This document shows, one piece after another, positions 48,253 to 58,200 of a stretch of DNA of 64,000 bases. Under the pieces are notes generated by a model. The model had not been told where the DNA came from. It worked only from the letters and a program-made list of their open reading frames with translations, and searched no databases. The stretch's first letter is position 1. Each line of letters opens with the position of its first letter. The DNA is from Coptis chinensis. Lineage: Eukaryota; Streptophyta; Magnoliopsida; Ranunculales; Ranunculaceae. A program made the translations under genes and the position numbers. The stretch lies in assembly GCA_015680905.1 (NCBI GenBank), contig CM027384.1:71519501-71583500 (forward strand), written 5' to 3'.

Positions 48253-50471
48253 GGTGAGTCTATAGTTCAGTCTTTCTATATCTATTATATATTACTCTAG
48301 AAGCATATGCAAAATGCCAAAAATTGTATGAGAGATAACTAGATATAACAATTTCTTTTGATTAGAAGTATATATGATATGGTTGGGTTCCACAATTCTA
48401 TCTCAGGGTTTTATTGGTCTATTGCAATTTGTAGGGTTTGTAAGGTGTAACTCTTTTAACAGTTACTAATACTATGCCTTTAATCAAATGGCTTGAAAGG
48501 AGTCAAGCTGTTGAGTGTCCCAATCCAGCATGCATTCTTTTAATTTTATTTAGCTATTGGTAAATAAGGCAAGGTGTAGGTAGACAGACTGCATAAATGC
48601 TTTTACAAACCAAAGATCACATCGTCAATAAGTTCATACAACTAATACAACTAATACAAGTTTTACATAGTGATTATTTATGTCAACTGTACCGTTATAT
48701 GTGAATATTGTAGGGTATGTTACTTTGATTGCTAAATATTGATTACAAATCAACCTTATTAGCAATTACTGTTGAATTGGTGGTATCCTAGTCAAATTCA
48801 CAACCCAGTAACGAATTTAATCTATCATTCTTGCTTAGGGCACTCTGTACCAACTACCAACCTTTTATGTGGTACATACGTGATACGACTCTCTATTGTC
48901 TAAGTAAATTTGATTTCTTTTGAGGGCTAGTGTATAGAGTAGCCAACAAGCAAGACAATCTGAGGGCAAAATTGATAAATGACGTAGGTTGAATAGTTTT
49001 TGATACGGGTTTGCGTTAAGTTTGTCATTACTTCATATTTCTTTTTGCTTTTTGATGAAATACTGATGCCTAAGATTATATTTTAGTTTATTTACTTTTG
49101 TTTTACATCTCTTGAATAGGTGGTTCTTGTGGTTTTAGTCTAAGTAAATCTGGCAAAGGTGAGTTTCTTATATGTTGATCCGCGGATTTCGGAATCTCTG
49201 TTACCAATGCAGTATGTAGTTTCTCTGTTACTTCTTATTTTCATAACTTCAGTTTACATAGCTTCAATCCTCATATGTTATCTTTTAAATATTGTGTATT
49301 CTTTGTTTTATTTCTTTTTTTTATTCTTTGTGATTTTAAATGAAGCCGTTTTTTAAAGCCATGCTATAGTTATAGTCGTTTCACGGCCAAAATCCGCAAA
49401 TGCATAAAATCTTTTGTATAATACAAATCCAACGGGTTTTGTAAGAGAAATCAAAGGTTTACCATATTCAGTGGTACTTGTTAGTGATTCGGTGATGTTA
49501 GAACTAGACAAAACTTAGGCGTTGAGTGTAACTTATGACCGTTTCAAGTAAGCTAATTGTAGTTATTTAGTGGGCATGTTACGTGGTCGGTTATCCGGAG
49601 CCATTGGAGGTTATTTCGATTTGTTAATTTCTAGTAAATGTCAAAGTTAACTCTTGAACAAGTGCTCAAATTTGAAATTAGCTTGGGCTTTATGGAGCTG
49701 CAATTGAAATGCTCTAAAGCCTCTAAGATTTGTGTGTTAAAGTTCTTTTGAATGAGATGGGCAGAATGAAGACACTACATGCTTATTGCTTAAGCAGCTA
49801 GCAGAGGGGTTGGATGTTATTAAAGAAATTAAAACAAGGGCATTGCATCATTCCAATCTGTAGGCTTATTAGCATGGATCTGTATTTTCTGTTTCTTGTG
49901 CGTGTTCGTGTTCTTGTATTTTTGTTTACGTAATGGTGAGGTGGAGGGCTGTTGAGTCTGTCCGACTTGGGTTTCATGAAGTCGAGGTGGTTTTTAAGAT
50001 TGTAATTTGAGCTCCTTTTGGGATATAGTTGGATTACATTTTAACCCCACCTCTTGACTGCTTGAACAATTATAGACAAAACCAAGGAAGGGGAACAGCC
50101 TCATTAATTCATGCAAGTCTACTGAACGTTTACATGTTACCCCGCTCTCTTCTTTACCTTTCTTAACATCATGTATATATAGGGCATGCAGAGGTGCTTG
50201 TTGTCAGATAGAAGGTTTTATCGGGAAAGGCTTTTACAACTAGATCAAACTATATTTACCCTGGTTACAAACCCCCGTTTGGTACAACTTGATCTTACTA
50301 GATTGACTTACAAACCCCAATTTGGTTGGTCTATATGTGCATGCATCTGGAAATATAAAACTGGTGCATGGCCAACTTAGTCGTGACATTAACATAGCGA
50401 CTTACGGTATAGTTGTCTTGATTTTTTTACAGGTCTTATTTTATGGGCATCTAAAAATCGCTTAAACTTTG
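48253..50471 (+). other. inner CACTA, unrecognised interior
   Basis: About 2.2 kb of AT-rich, intron-like DNA. No frame on either strand could be tied to a family. Short frames at 49159-49356 and 50186-50380 look like chance. Confidence 0.4.
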
Positions 50472-50472
50472 T

Positions 50473-50734
50473 GATTATAGTAAAGCAATATCTATATCTA
50501 TGAGATTGAAGAATGCTGGTATTACTCCTGATTTAGTTGCTTATAATTCTATGATTAATGTGTTTGATAAAGCTAAGCTTTTTAGGTGAAGCGACCACGA
50601 CTTCTTTATGAAATGAGAGAAGTTGGTGTTGTTCCCGATACTATTAGTTATTGTACACTTCTTAGTACTTTGTTGAGAACAAGAGATTTATTGAGGCGTT
50701 ATCGATTTTTACTGAAATGAAAGAAGTTCAGTGT
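50473..50734 (+). pseudogene. captured PPR-gene fragment
   Basis: Reads SKAISISMRLKNAGITPDLV then AYNSMINVFDKAKLF. After one frame change it reads YEMREVGVVPDTISYCTLL, and after another FIEALSIFTEMKEVQC. These are about two and a half consecutive 35-residue pentatricopeptide repeats with the usual spacing. From memory the wording is close to the chloroplast PPR protein At5g39980. PPR proteins bind organellar RNA. The two frame changes and a TGA make it non-coding. It ends abruptly at 50734, where nucleoporin-like sequence in the other direction starts within ~25 bases. Confidence 0.75.
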
Positions 50735-50754
50735 CTCATTTTTACTGAAAAGAA

Positions 50755-51000
50755 GTTCTTAGGAAGTGCAGGATTAGATGCTTGGACTGTGTCCTCTACC
50801 ATGTTATCCTCAATATTCATCTTATTAGTACTTTGAAGGTTTGAACCAAACGGGACAGCTGGGTTTGGGGTACCAAACACTGGCTGAGACGGAAGAGACG
50901 CGGACGAAGTAGTACTGCCAACTTGGGAGAATGAAAACACTGGTGCTGATGAACCCTTAGATGACAGACCTGCTCACAATCTACTAAAGGGCAAGTAGCT
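50755..51000 (-). pseudogene. captured FG-nucleoporin fragment (Nup1/Nup136-like)
   Basis: The minus strand reads SKGSSAPVFSFSQVG, then SLPSQPVFGTPNPAVPFGS and MNIEDNMVEDTVQAS. Phe-Gly and FxFG-type patches in a Ser/Pro-rich setting, with a following EDxMAEDT-like box, match the C-terminal half of the plant nuclear basket protein Nup1/Nup136. The frame is open for at least 70 codons. Both ends stop abruptly. It abuts the PPR fragment in the opposite orientation. Confidence 0.65.
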
Positions 51001-51761
51001 TGATTGGTTCGAATCCAATTCGTGAGATGGCTGTGATCTTTAGCCGATCATGGCCATAATGTGCTCTTTTCTTCGGATTCATTAAAACCTTCTTTTTCAG
51101 AGCGAGACTCTCCAGGAGAAGTCGTGTTTAAATAGTTTCCTATGGTTGAATGCAACTGACATTTAGGGTTGAGTAGCTCCTATGGTTTTGGAAGAGGCTT
51201 TGGCATCTATAGAGACGTTAAAGGGACTAAGAAAATGTGAATGAGGCAATGTACATGTAGGGAGTACTAGGTCTGTTAGTCCGAACTGATATGTTGCTGA
51301 CGTCTTGCACATTGTTGTAGTCTACATCTTATTTTTCTTTTCTTTTCTTGCTCAGAGCACCATCCAATAGTTGTTGTACCCTAGTTGTCATAATGTCAGC
51401 CCATATCAAGCAGGAACAATGTTGGTATTTTACCTTTTTAAGCCACTTATATCTTGGTTACATGTCTATAGTTTTCCATAATTGCGAACAATGGTAATCG
51501 AAATATGATATATTGGTGATTCTATCCTAGATGTTGTGCACTATATAACATCTAAGCATCCAATCGGTGAAGAAAGGAATGGAATTGCGTACTGTATATT
51601 CTAAGCATCCGTTCGGTAGAGAGAATGGATGTTGCTATAACCAATTGAGCTAATAAGCCAATTTAAATTGAGTATTTAAATTTAAATATTGTTGTGTTTT
51701 CATTGAGAGTTGAACTTGTATACTTGTATTAATTTATACCTGTGATGTTGTACTGTAGGTA
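51001..51761. other. inner CACTA, unrecognised interior
   Basis: A + strand stretch near 51053-51130 reads HNVLFSSDSLKPSFSERDSP and may be a further captured exon, but I cannot name it. The remainder is AT-rich with no frame. Confidence 0.3.
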
Positions 51762-52016
51762 AGAAGACAATCACGTGTTCTTGATGAAGTGTCATATGTT
51801 CCACCATCCACACGATGCCTTTTAAAGAACTTCTAGAAAAGAACTGTTGCACTTGGAAGCGTGTCTAATGATGTACTATCTGCCAACTCGTATAACATAA
51901 CAATTGACGGTATCTTTGATCACACAACTGAGTTATATGTTGGGGAAGGAACATTTGACGACATTTCAATTGGAGATACAATCATATGGCCCATGCCTTT
52001 TGTGGAACCAATTTGA
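51762..52016 (+). pseudogene. tail of a CACTA second ORF (DUF8039-like)
   Basis: An 85-codon stretch with one in-frame TAG reads VSYVPPSTRCLLKNF, KRTVALGSV and then IGDTIIWPMPFVEPI before a stop. The pattern of a TVAxGxV box and an IGxxIxWP ending is that of the C-terminal domain of plant CACTA ORF2 products. It starts after a possible AG acceptor at 51758. This is likely a remnant of the inner element's own gene, not a captured host piece. Confidence 0.45.
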
Positions 52017-52329
52017 TGTGAGTTGGTGAACTCTTTTTTGTGCATTTTAGTAGTTTCACTTTTTTTGTGCAACCTAGTTGGTTTTGCATACACATGATGT
52101 ATGGTTGTATATGGATTATGGAGTATACTAAAACTCATGTAATGTAATTTGCTACAATATTTTGGTGTTTTAGATAATCACATGTGTGTTTTGATGAAAG
52201 AATCTACTCCCGTATCTATTATATTTTGGTAGAATGTTGATTTGAGTTGGATGGTTTAATTTTTGCAGGAAAAATGGATATGAAATTTAGATTATAAGAA
52301 TTTCTTTTAAAAAAACATTAATGCTCAGA

Positions 52330-52667
52330 AAAACGACGGATATAGACCGTTAAGAAAATTTATGTATACAGAAAATTGACGTAGCATACCGTCAATAATT
52401 TTCAAATTTGCATCCCAAATTCCATTAAAATTGGATAAATTTGACTAGTGAAATAGAAAAGTTTGACGGTTATAGTCCGTCAACAATTCTATTTATTAAT
52501 GACATTCACCACCCGTCAAATAAATTTAAAATTATTGACGGTAACTAACCGTCAAGAAAAAAAATGACTGTGAATTTTTTGACGAGCCTTACGACAGGCA
52601 ATGTCAGTCAAAAATACTGTTTTTTGACGGGTTCTACCCGACAAAAAAGTCTTATTTTCACCTAGTG
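52330..52667. repeat. right end of the inner CACTA with palindromic subterminal repeats
   Basis: Imperfect palindromes of the form TTGACGG-N6-8-CCGTCAA recur at about 52332-52353, 52375-52396, 52463-52483 and 52535-52554. Variants follow near 52580 and 52621-52646. The last 15 bases are the complement of the left terminus. Confidence 0.85.
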
Positions 52668-52800
52668 TAAAGGAATGAGATATCAGAAAACAAGCCTCAT
52701 TTGAGCTAGTGTTGCTTAAGTTTAGTGCCATTCCACCATAGCTACTTGCCATATATGTGTGTGTGATAAAACTTCAACATCCTCACTACTTAAAAAAATT

Positions 52801-53307
52801 CTAAAAAGAAAGTAGTTGCCTGGCACAGTGCAAGCCCAAGGTAGACAAGCTGCTTCCACGTGGACCAAGATCCCCATCCATGAGAATCCAACGCCCATGA
52901 AAATCCCTTATGTGTAGACCTGGTCTATCTGACTTGACAATAGTTATCAAGTTTTTATCAGCTTGATGTTTATGGTCAGAAAACATAGCCAAATGTCCAT
53001 CTTCTTGTGCTACTAGACTATGGTGTTGTGCTCCCTGATATGGTGATGGTCTCAAATGACAGCAAACTAACAGGACTGAAGAAGAAATTTCCCGAACTTT
53101 AAGGGGCACATTATCAAGTATTCCTGTGAATGCTGAACTTCTCATGTTTAAAGAGAAGCATATGGCATACAATATGTCTCTATCTGCCTTCCCAAGTAGT
53201 GAAAACATGTCAGGTAAACTAGCTGGAGGAAATTCAATCGTGTTATTGGGCTCTGTTGAAGTAAGACCTGGTCTATAATCATATATTCGATGCATACTTC
53301 TTAACAA
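52801..53307 (-). pseudogene. captured host-gene fragment, possibly 2OG-Fe(II) oxygenase-like
   Basis: A minus-strand frame of 168 codons reads IYDYRPGLTSTEPNN, LLGKADRDILYAICFSLNMR, GAQHHSLVAQEDGHLAMF and GLHIRDFHGRWILMDGDLGP. The box H-x-L-x-A-x-EDG-x-L followed by GLxxRDxxGxW is like the metal-binding half of 2-oxoglutarate oxygenases. I am unsure of the family and know it only as an uncharacterised plant protein. After DLGPRG the frame slips: the neighbouring frame reads VYLGLALCQAT, the expected continuation. So it is a broken copy, inside the outer CACTA downstream of its second gene. Confidence 0.45.
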
Positions 53308-53431
53308 AAGGGATAAACATGAAAGAGGGGGAATTGATAAAACTTAAAATAGGATTAGATATATAAATAGGAAACAAGCAAGGGACATATGACAGAGGAC
53401 AGGACAGATGACAAGTTAAGGATTGACTTAC

Positions 53432-54975
53432 TTAATTGGAAGAAAGATGTGAACAAGTTGTAGTCATCTCCAAGAGCTTTTGCATTAGTCGTGCTTCCAT
53501 GTCCGCATCTCGTGCATCGAATTGTCTCTTCATCTCATCCATTTCACGTTGCCTTTGCTCATCTTTATCCTGTGCTTGCCTCCTCATATCTTCAATCTCA
53601 CGATGTCTTTCCTCCTCCTTCTCTTCCACTACTCTTTTCATTTCAACCACATGGTTTTCCAGGTCATTCACCCAATTGTCCGAAGATAATTGGGAGCCAA
53701 AGTAACTGGTTGGTGTTACACCTCGTCCATGCCGCTCTGGAGGCATCACTTCCCTATAAATCTCATTTGTGAGAGGTAGTTATGACCCATGTTCATCTCT
53801 ATCTGCTAGGTGATTCATTTTCTCCTACATATTCCAGGAAAAATATACACATACTATATTAAATACAACCGAGTAAGATATTCAAGTTGAAGCCATTACT
53901 AAGATCAAACTGATACATACAATGTAATCTCTTGATTGATCATCAAGAGCATCATGCGTTTTTGAACTTGTGCGAGTCCTCACAAAAAGATCTCCTAGGG
54001 AAGGGGGTGCTCCATGCTCCTCACTCTAACCAAACATAAAGAAATTTACTAATTGTTACTAATCTAATTCAATACCATATTAGGAATATAAAAATAATAA
54101 GCATACATACCATTATCTCTTCAAACTGAGGAAAACTTATTCTTCCAGCAGCGTGCTTCGCTATTTGCTTAGCACGATTAGCCTTGTTACGTTCAGAAAT
54201 GGCCTACACATAATACATAATGCATACGAATTGAACTTACTTAGTATTGTACTATGTAAAAATATATAAGTTAAATGTTACACTTTCTCTTACTTGCTGC
54301 TCCGGAGTATCCCAAAACTCCACAAGATTAACCCACTCTTGTTGTGATAGTTGGTGTGGCCTATGGCTTACACGCTCTTCATATGTGGTGTAGAGGGTAT
54401 AAAATTTCCTTTTCCATTTACTCTTTTTGTTTTTGAATTCGTCCGAGGAAATTGGACCCAAAGTGGGCTCCTTCCGGATCTCATCAAGTTCCCATGAATC
54501 CTAAAATGAGAGACAAAAAGCTTAAGCAATGATGCATTTATGTCTATACTATGAGGAATCATATTTCTACTAAGAAATGAAACAAACAATATTTTTCTAT
54601 TAACAAGTATATGTGCAGCAACTCCAAAAGTCCATACCTTAATATTATCCCATAACCACTGTTTGTGGCCTACATCTTGGAGCTCCCAATTTTTTGTCCA
54701 GTTAAATCGACGTGACGTTGCCATTAATACTCCAATAGACTCAGAGAACAAGCTTGGATGTTTCCGAGGCCCCACTGGTTGTTTGTCTTTCCATATCAAT
54801 TCCAACTTTGAGCCATTTGGTTGGTCAAATACCTTAGGAAGGGTAGACATGCCTCTAACCCACGTTCCAGCTGTCCACATATGCCCCACATTAATTACAC
54901 GTCAAACAATAATGAAATTGATCGAAGGTCCACATAAATTTAAACTTACCGCCACCACTGGGATCTTCTCGTAGT
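53432..54975 (-). pseudogene. Transposase_24-like second gene of the outer CACTA, several exons
   Basis: Exon-like pieces on the minus strand: ~54960-54640 (GMSTLPKVFDQPNGSKLELI, then QWLWDNIK), ~54500-54280 (GPISSDEFKNKKSKWKRKFY, then LSQQEWVNLVEFW), 54205-54108 (ISERNKANRAKQIAKHAAGR), ~54020-53930 (EHGAPPSLGDLFVRTRTSS) and 53749-53432. The last is a strongly charged coiled coil (VEEKEEERHREIEDMRR). This is the plan of the plant transposase family PF03004 that accompanies TNP2 in plant CACTA elements and probably binds the subterminal repeats. Splice boundaries are estimated, and at least one stop lies between pieces near 53790. Confidence 0.7.
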
Positions 54976-55231
54976 CGTTTTACCATTGCACCTATATAAA
55001 TCGTCACAGAAAGCAATTCGTCAAATTAAATCCATCGAGGAAGACAGTAGAAACTGATATATATGACATTGTTTAGTGATACCATCTTGAATTGTTAGTA
55101 AAAAGTTACAAAAAAAGGTCACTACTGAAAAATATTTGTATATATATGACATCATAGGTGACGAGAAACAAAGCAAACTAAAATCACATAATAACCACTC
55201 CCAAAACCAAAAACAACATAAAAAATGCAAA

Positions 55232-58200
55232 CTACATATAATCTTCGTCATTGTAATCAATGATGTCTTCATCACAATCACTATCATTGATGAAGTCTTC
55301 ATCGACGTCAACGACATCTTCATCAACAGTATTCGCAACAACTTCTACTCCATCAATCTCACTCCTAGTCCAACCGTTAATGTTGTGTGTGTTGTCAACT
55401 ATGTTATCTACATCTTGCTGCATGCAAGACATATTATCTTGAGCCAGCTCAACTACTGAACCTATATTATACAAGTCCCTTGGAAGAGTCTTCAACACAA
55501 CTCGCCAATTATCGTCCAAATTATCCTAAAGATAAAAAAACCTATTCAGCTTGAGATGCTAGAATAAATGGTTCATTTGTAGCTAAGGTTCGTGTAAAGT
55601 TCAGAGTAGTGAAACCATATTCATCTACTTTTATTCCTGCGCGAGTCATAACATCCCACCAATCACATTTGAATATAAGCACTCTATTCTCATTGCAATA
55701 ACGCAACTCAACTATGTCATTCAGCACACCATAATAACCAACACTACCAGTCACCGGATTCATGTCTTTCGCGCTTGCAAGGCTTGATGTTTCTGCCGAT
55801 ACAAAAACTCCACTATTTTGAGTTTTTCTTTGAGACTCACAAACTTTTGTGTGAAATCTATACCCACTTGCAATACAGCCCATGAAACAGGAAGCAAATC
55901 GACTGGGACCATATACTAAACTAAGAAGTTGCTCGCTGACCAACTCCCCATTCTTTTTCATTTGTTGGACCTATTCAAATAAGAAGAAATAAAGTTAATA
56001 TATGCATGGATACATCTTATTAGTTTAATACCTATACATATTTGACTTTGAATTAAAAGAATGTTGAACTGCTAGATGGTACATCGACTTAAAAGAATAA
56101 AGCAAAATAAGAAGAGGAGCAGTCCAACTAAAAATCCTAATAGAGAGGGGAGGAGCAGAAAATTTACAACATATGTTTACTAATAATTTACAGAAATATA
56201 TAGGATGCCCCATCACTAGTGAGAGGTGGTGCAGTGAAGATAGTTGATCACGATGTAGCAGGGTCTGTCTGCTCCAGTTTATGACCTACCGTTTGCTTTG
56301 CTAAGCAGTACGCCTAAGAGAAAAAAGCGGTGGTGCCCTCTTTCTCTCGCATGTGGTGCACTAGTTGTCATTCAGTTCAGCGAGCTCCTTTAACTGGGCA
56401 CGCTTGTGCTCGTTCATTCCATCAACTATTGGAATTAGTAGCTTTGCAACCATCCCCACTGCCGCATCCAGCGATTTCTGGTTATCTGCCTCTACCAAGA
56501 CATGTAAGTCATCGTTATCAAACGGGTTAAGCTTCTGGTTTACCCCTTAACTTAATCCTAGCTCTAGTCTCCTTCTCATTTCAGCCACCGGAATGGAGGA
56601 AAAGAGAGAAGATGTTGCCTCGGACTCGTAATTGATAGTTACTTCTTTCTATTGGCAATTTCTCCTTAGTGAGAAGGCATCTTCAATGTCTCCCATGAGC
56701 AAAGAATCGTCATGCAATAATATACTCAAATAGGCTGTCTCAAACAGCCCTTCCCCTGAACATGACCGGAGTAAGCACCGATAATAGTAAGTAGAGCAAT
56801 TCCCTGCTGGCATAGGTGGATTTTACAGGTAGGGCCCACCAGGCTTTTTTGAATGCAGGGAGCACTAGAGACAAGGATGTGATTTATTGGCATTACTATA
56901 GTAGAATTTCCCATTTTATTGAACGCATATTGACTAATGGGGTTGCGAACCCGTAATGACGATTCTAGTGCGATGACACCCCCGGACCTAGGGCCGGTTT
57001 AAGTCGCCGACTTGAGTGCTCAGTTGCACCTAAAGTCTTATGGGCACTCGTATCCACCTACCTGCCAGTAAGGCTCCCAAAATCTTGGGGCTTCCTGGCC
57101 TGTATAAGTTGTCAATCTATACAGACATAACAGGGGGTGATCAGCTAGAAGCGAAAGGATCTCAACTTAAAAACTTAGACTACTGGTAACGAACCGCGTC
57201 TTTCGTATTCATTCCTAATGTCAGGGGCTGCAGTGTACAAATAACTCTGCAAAAGCTATATAGACAAACAGACTACCTAGCAATAATAGCAGCCCGCTAT
57301 GCTATACAACCTATTCTATCAGTCTAACTTTCCTTTCTGTCTATCACTGATCTACACTACTTGACTTGCGACTTGAGCTAGCAGACTGAGCTTTAGCTTG
57401 AGCGAGGCAGACATTAACAGCATCTTGAATTAATGATCGATATTTATTAATAAATAAATAAAAACTAAGTTAACAACATCTGTTTTACTAATAATTTACA
57501 AAAATATACATAAACTGATATACGTACACAATCTAACTACGTACATACAACTAACACTTGATTTTCAAACCATTTACCAAATCGTTCATTATGAATACGG
57601 TCCACATTCCTAGCACTTAACCGCCGCCTGAGCTCATTCTTAATCACTTGTTTATGCTTCCTATACAAAATATTGTTTCATTTATAATGAGTATATATGA
57701 CAGGTTTATAAATAATATTTCTTTTAATAAATGAACGATTTCAATAAGGTGGACTTACTCAACAAACAGTACCACTTCCCCATAATTGGTTAGCACATAC
57801 AAACGAGCTTGTTCCCACTCATTGCCTGTTAGAGTCTGAAACATTCCCTTCCCTAAAGCATGATTGTTTCCTGAAAATATAGAAAACTTTCCATCTGGTC
57901 CAACAACTTGGATCTCTTCATTCCTCCCTAGCTGGTTGAACTTAGTCTCAATCCCATCATTTAAGTATCTTGAATAGAAAGTTAAACATTCATCAGCAAG
58001 ATACCCTTCAACAATAGATCCCTCTGGTCTGCTTTTATTACGAACATACTTCTTCAAGGTGTATAAGTACCTGAATAAATATAAAATATAAACAAAATTT
58101 TAACAAAATACATACAAGTGAGTAACCATTACTATTATCTTATATACTGACCTTTCGATTGGGTACATCCAACGATAGTACACGGGTCCAGCGAGCTTAG

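Larger units (their letters stand above)
46619..52667 (+). mobile_element. inner CACTA transposon, non-autonomous, with captured gene fragments
   Basis: 6049 bases with identical 15-bp inverted ends (CACTAGGTGAAAATA and its complement) and a perfect 3-bp target copy TAA (46616-46618, 52668-52670). No TNP2 frame lies within. A remnant of a CACTA ORF2 tail lies at 51762-52016. The interior carries exon fragments of SCAMP, lysyl-tRNA synthetase, a PPR protein and a nucleoporin. The subterminal DNA has palindromic TTGACGG/CCGTCAA units. It lies inside the outer CACTA and is the younger of the two. Confidence 0.9.

Noticed and set aside
51009-51035. tRNA-like T-arm (ATTGG TTCGAAT CCAAT) in the inner CACTA
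   Set aside because: The arm is perfect, but no D-arm, anticodon arm or matching acceptor stem at tRNA spacing was found; treated as chance.
46619-52667. A CRISPR-like array in the regular palindromes near the right end
   Set aside because: A plant CACTA end with inverted termini and target copy explains them; spacing is irregular and there are no spacers or cas genes.
53436-53772. Ser/Cys-rich + strand frames
   Set aside because: Antisense shadows of the coiled-coil exon of the Transposase_24-like gene.
56940-57200. Group II intron or organellar tRNA gene
   Set aside because: Organelle-like wording, but no domain V hairpin or tRNA fold could be drawn.
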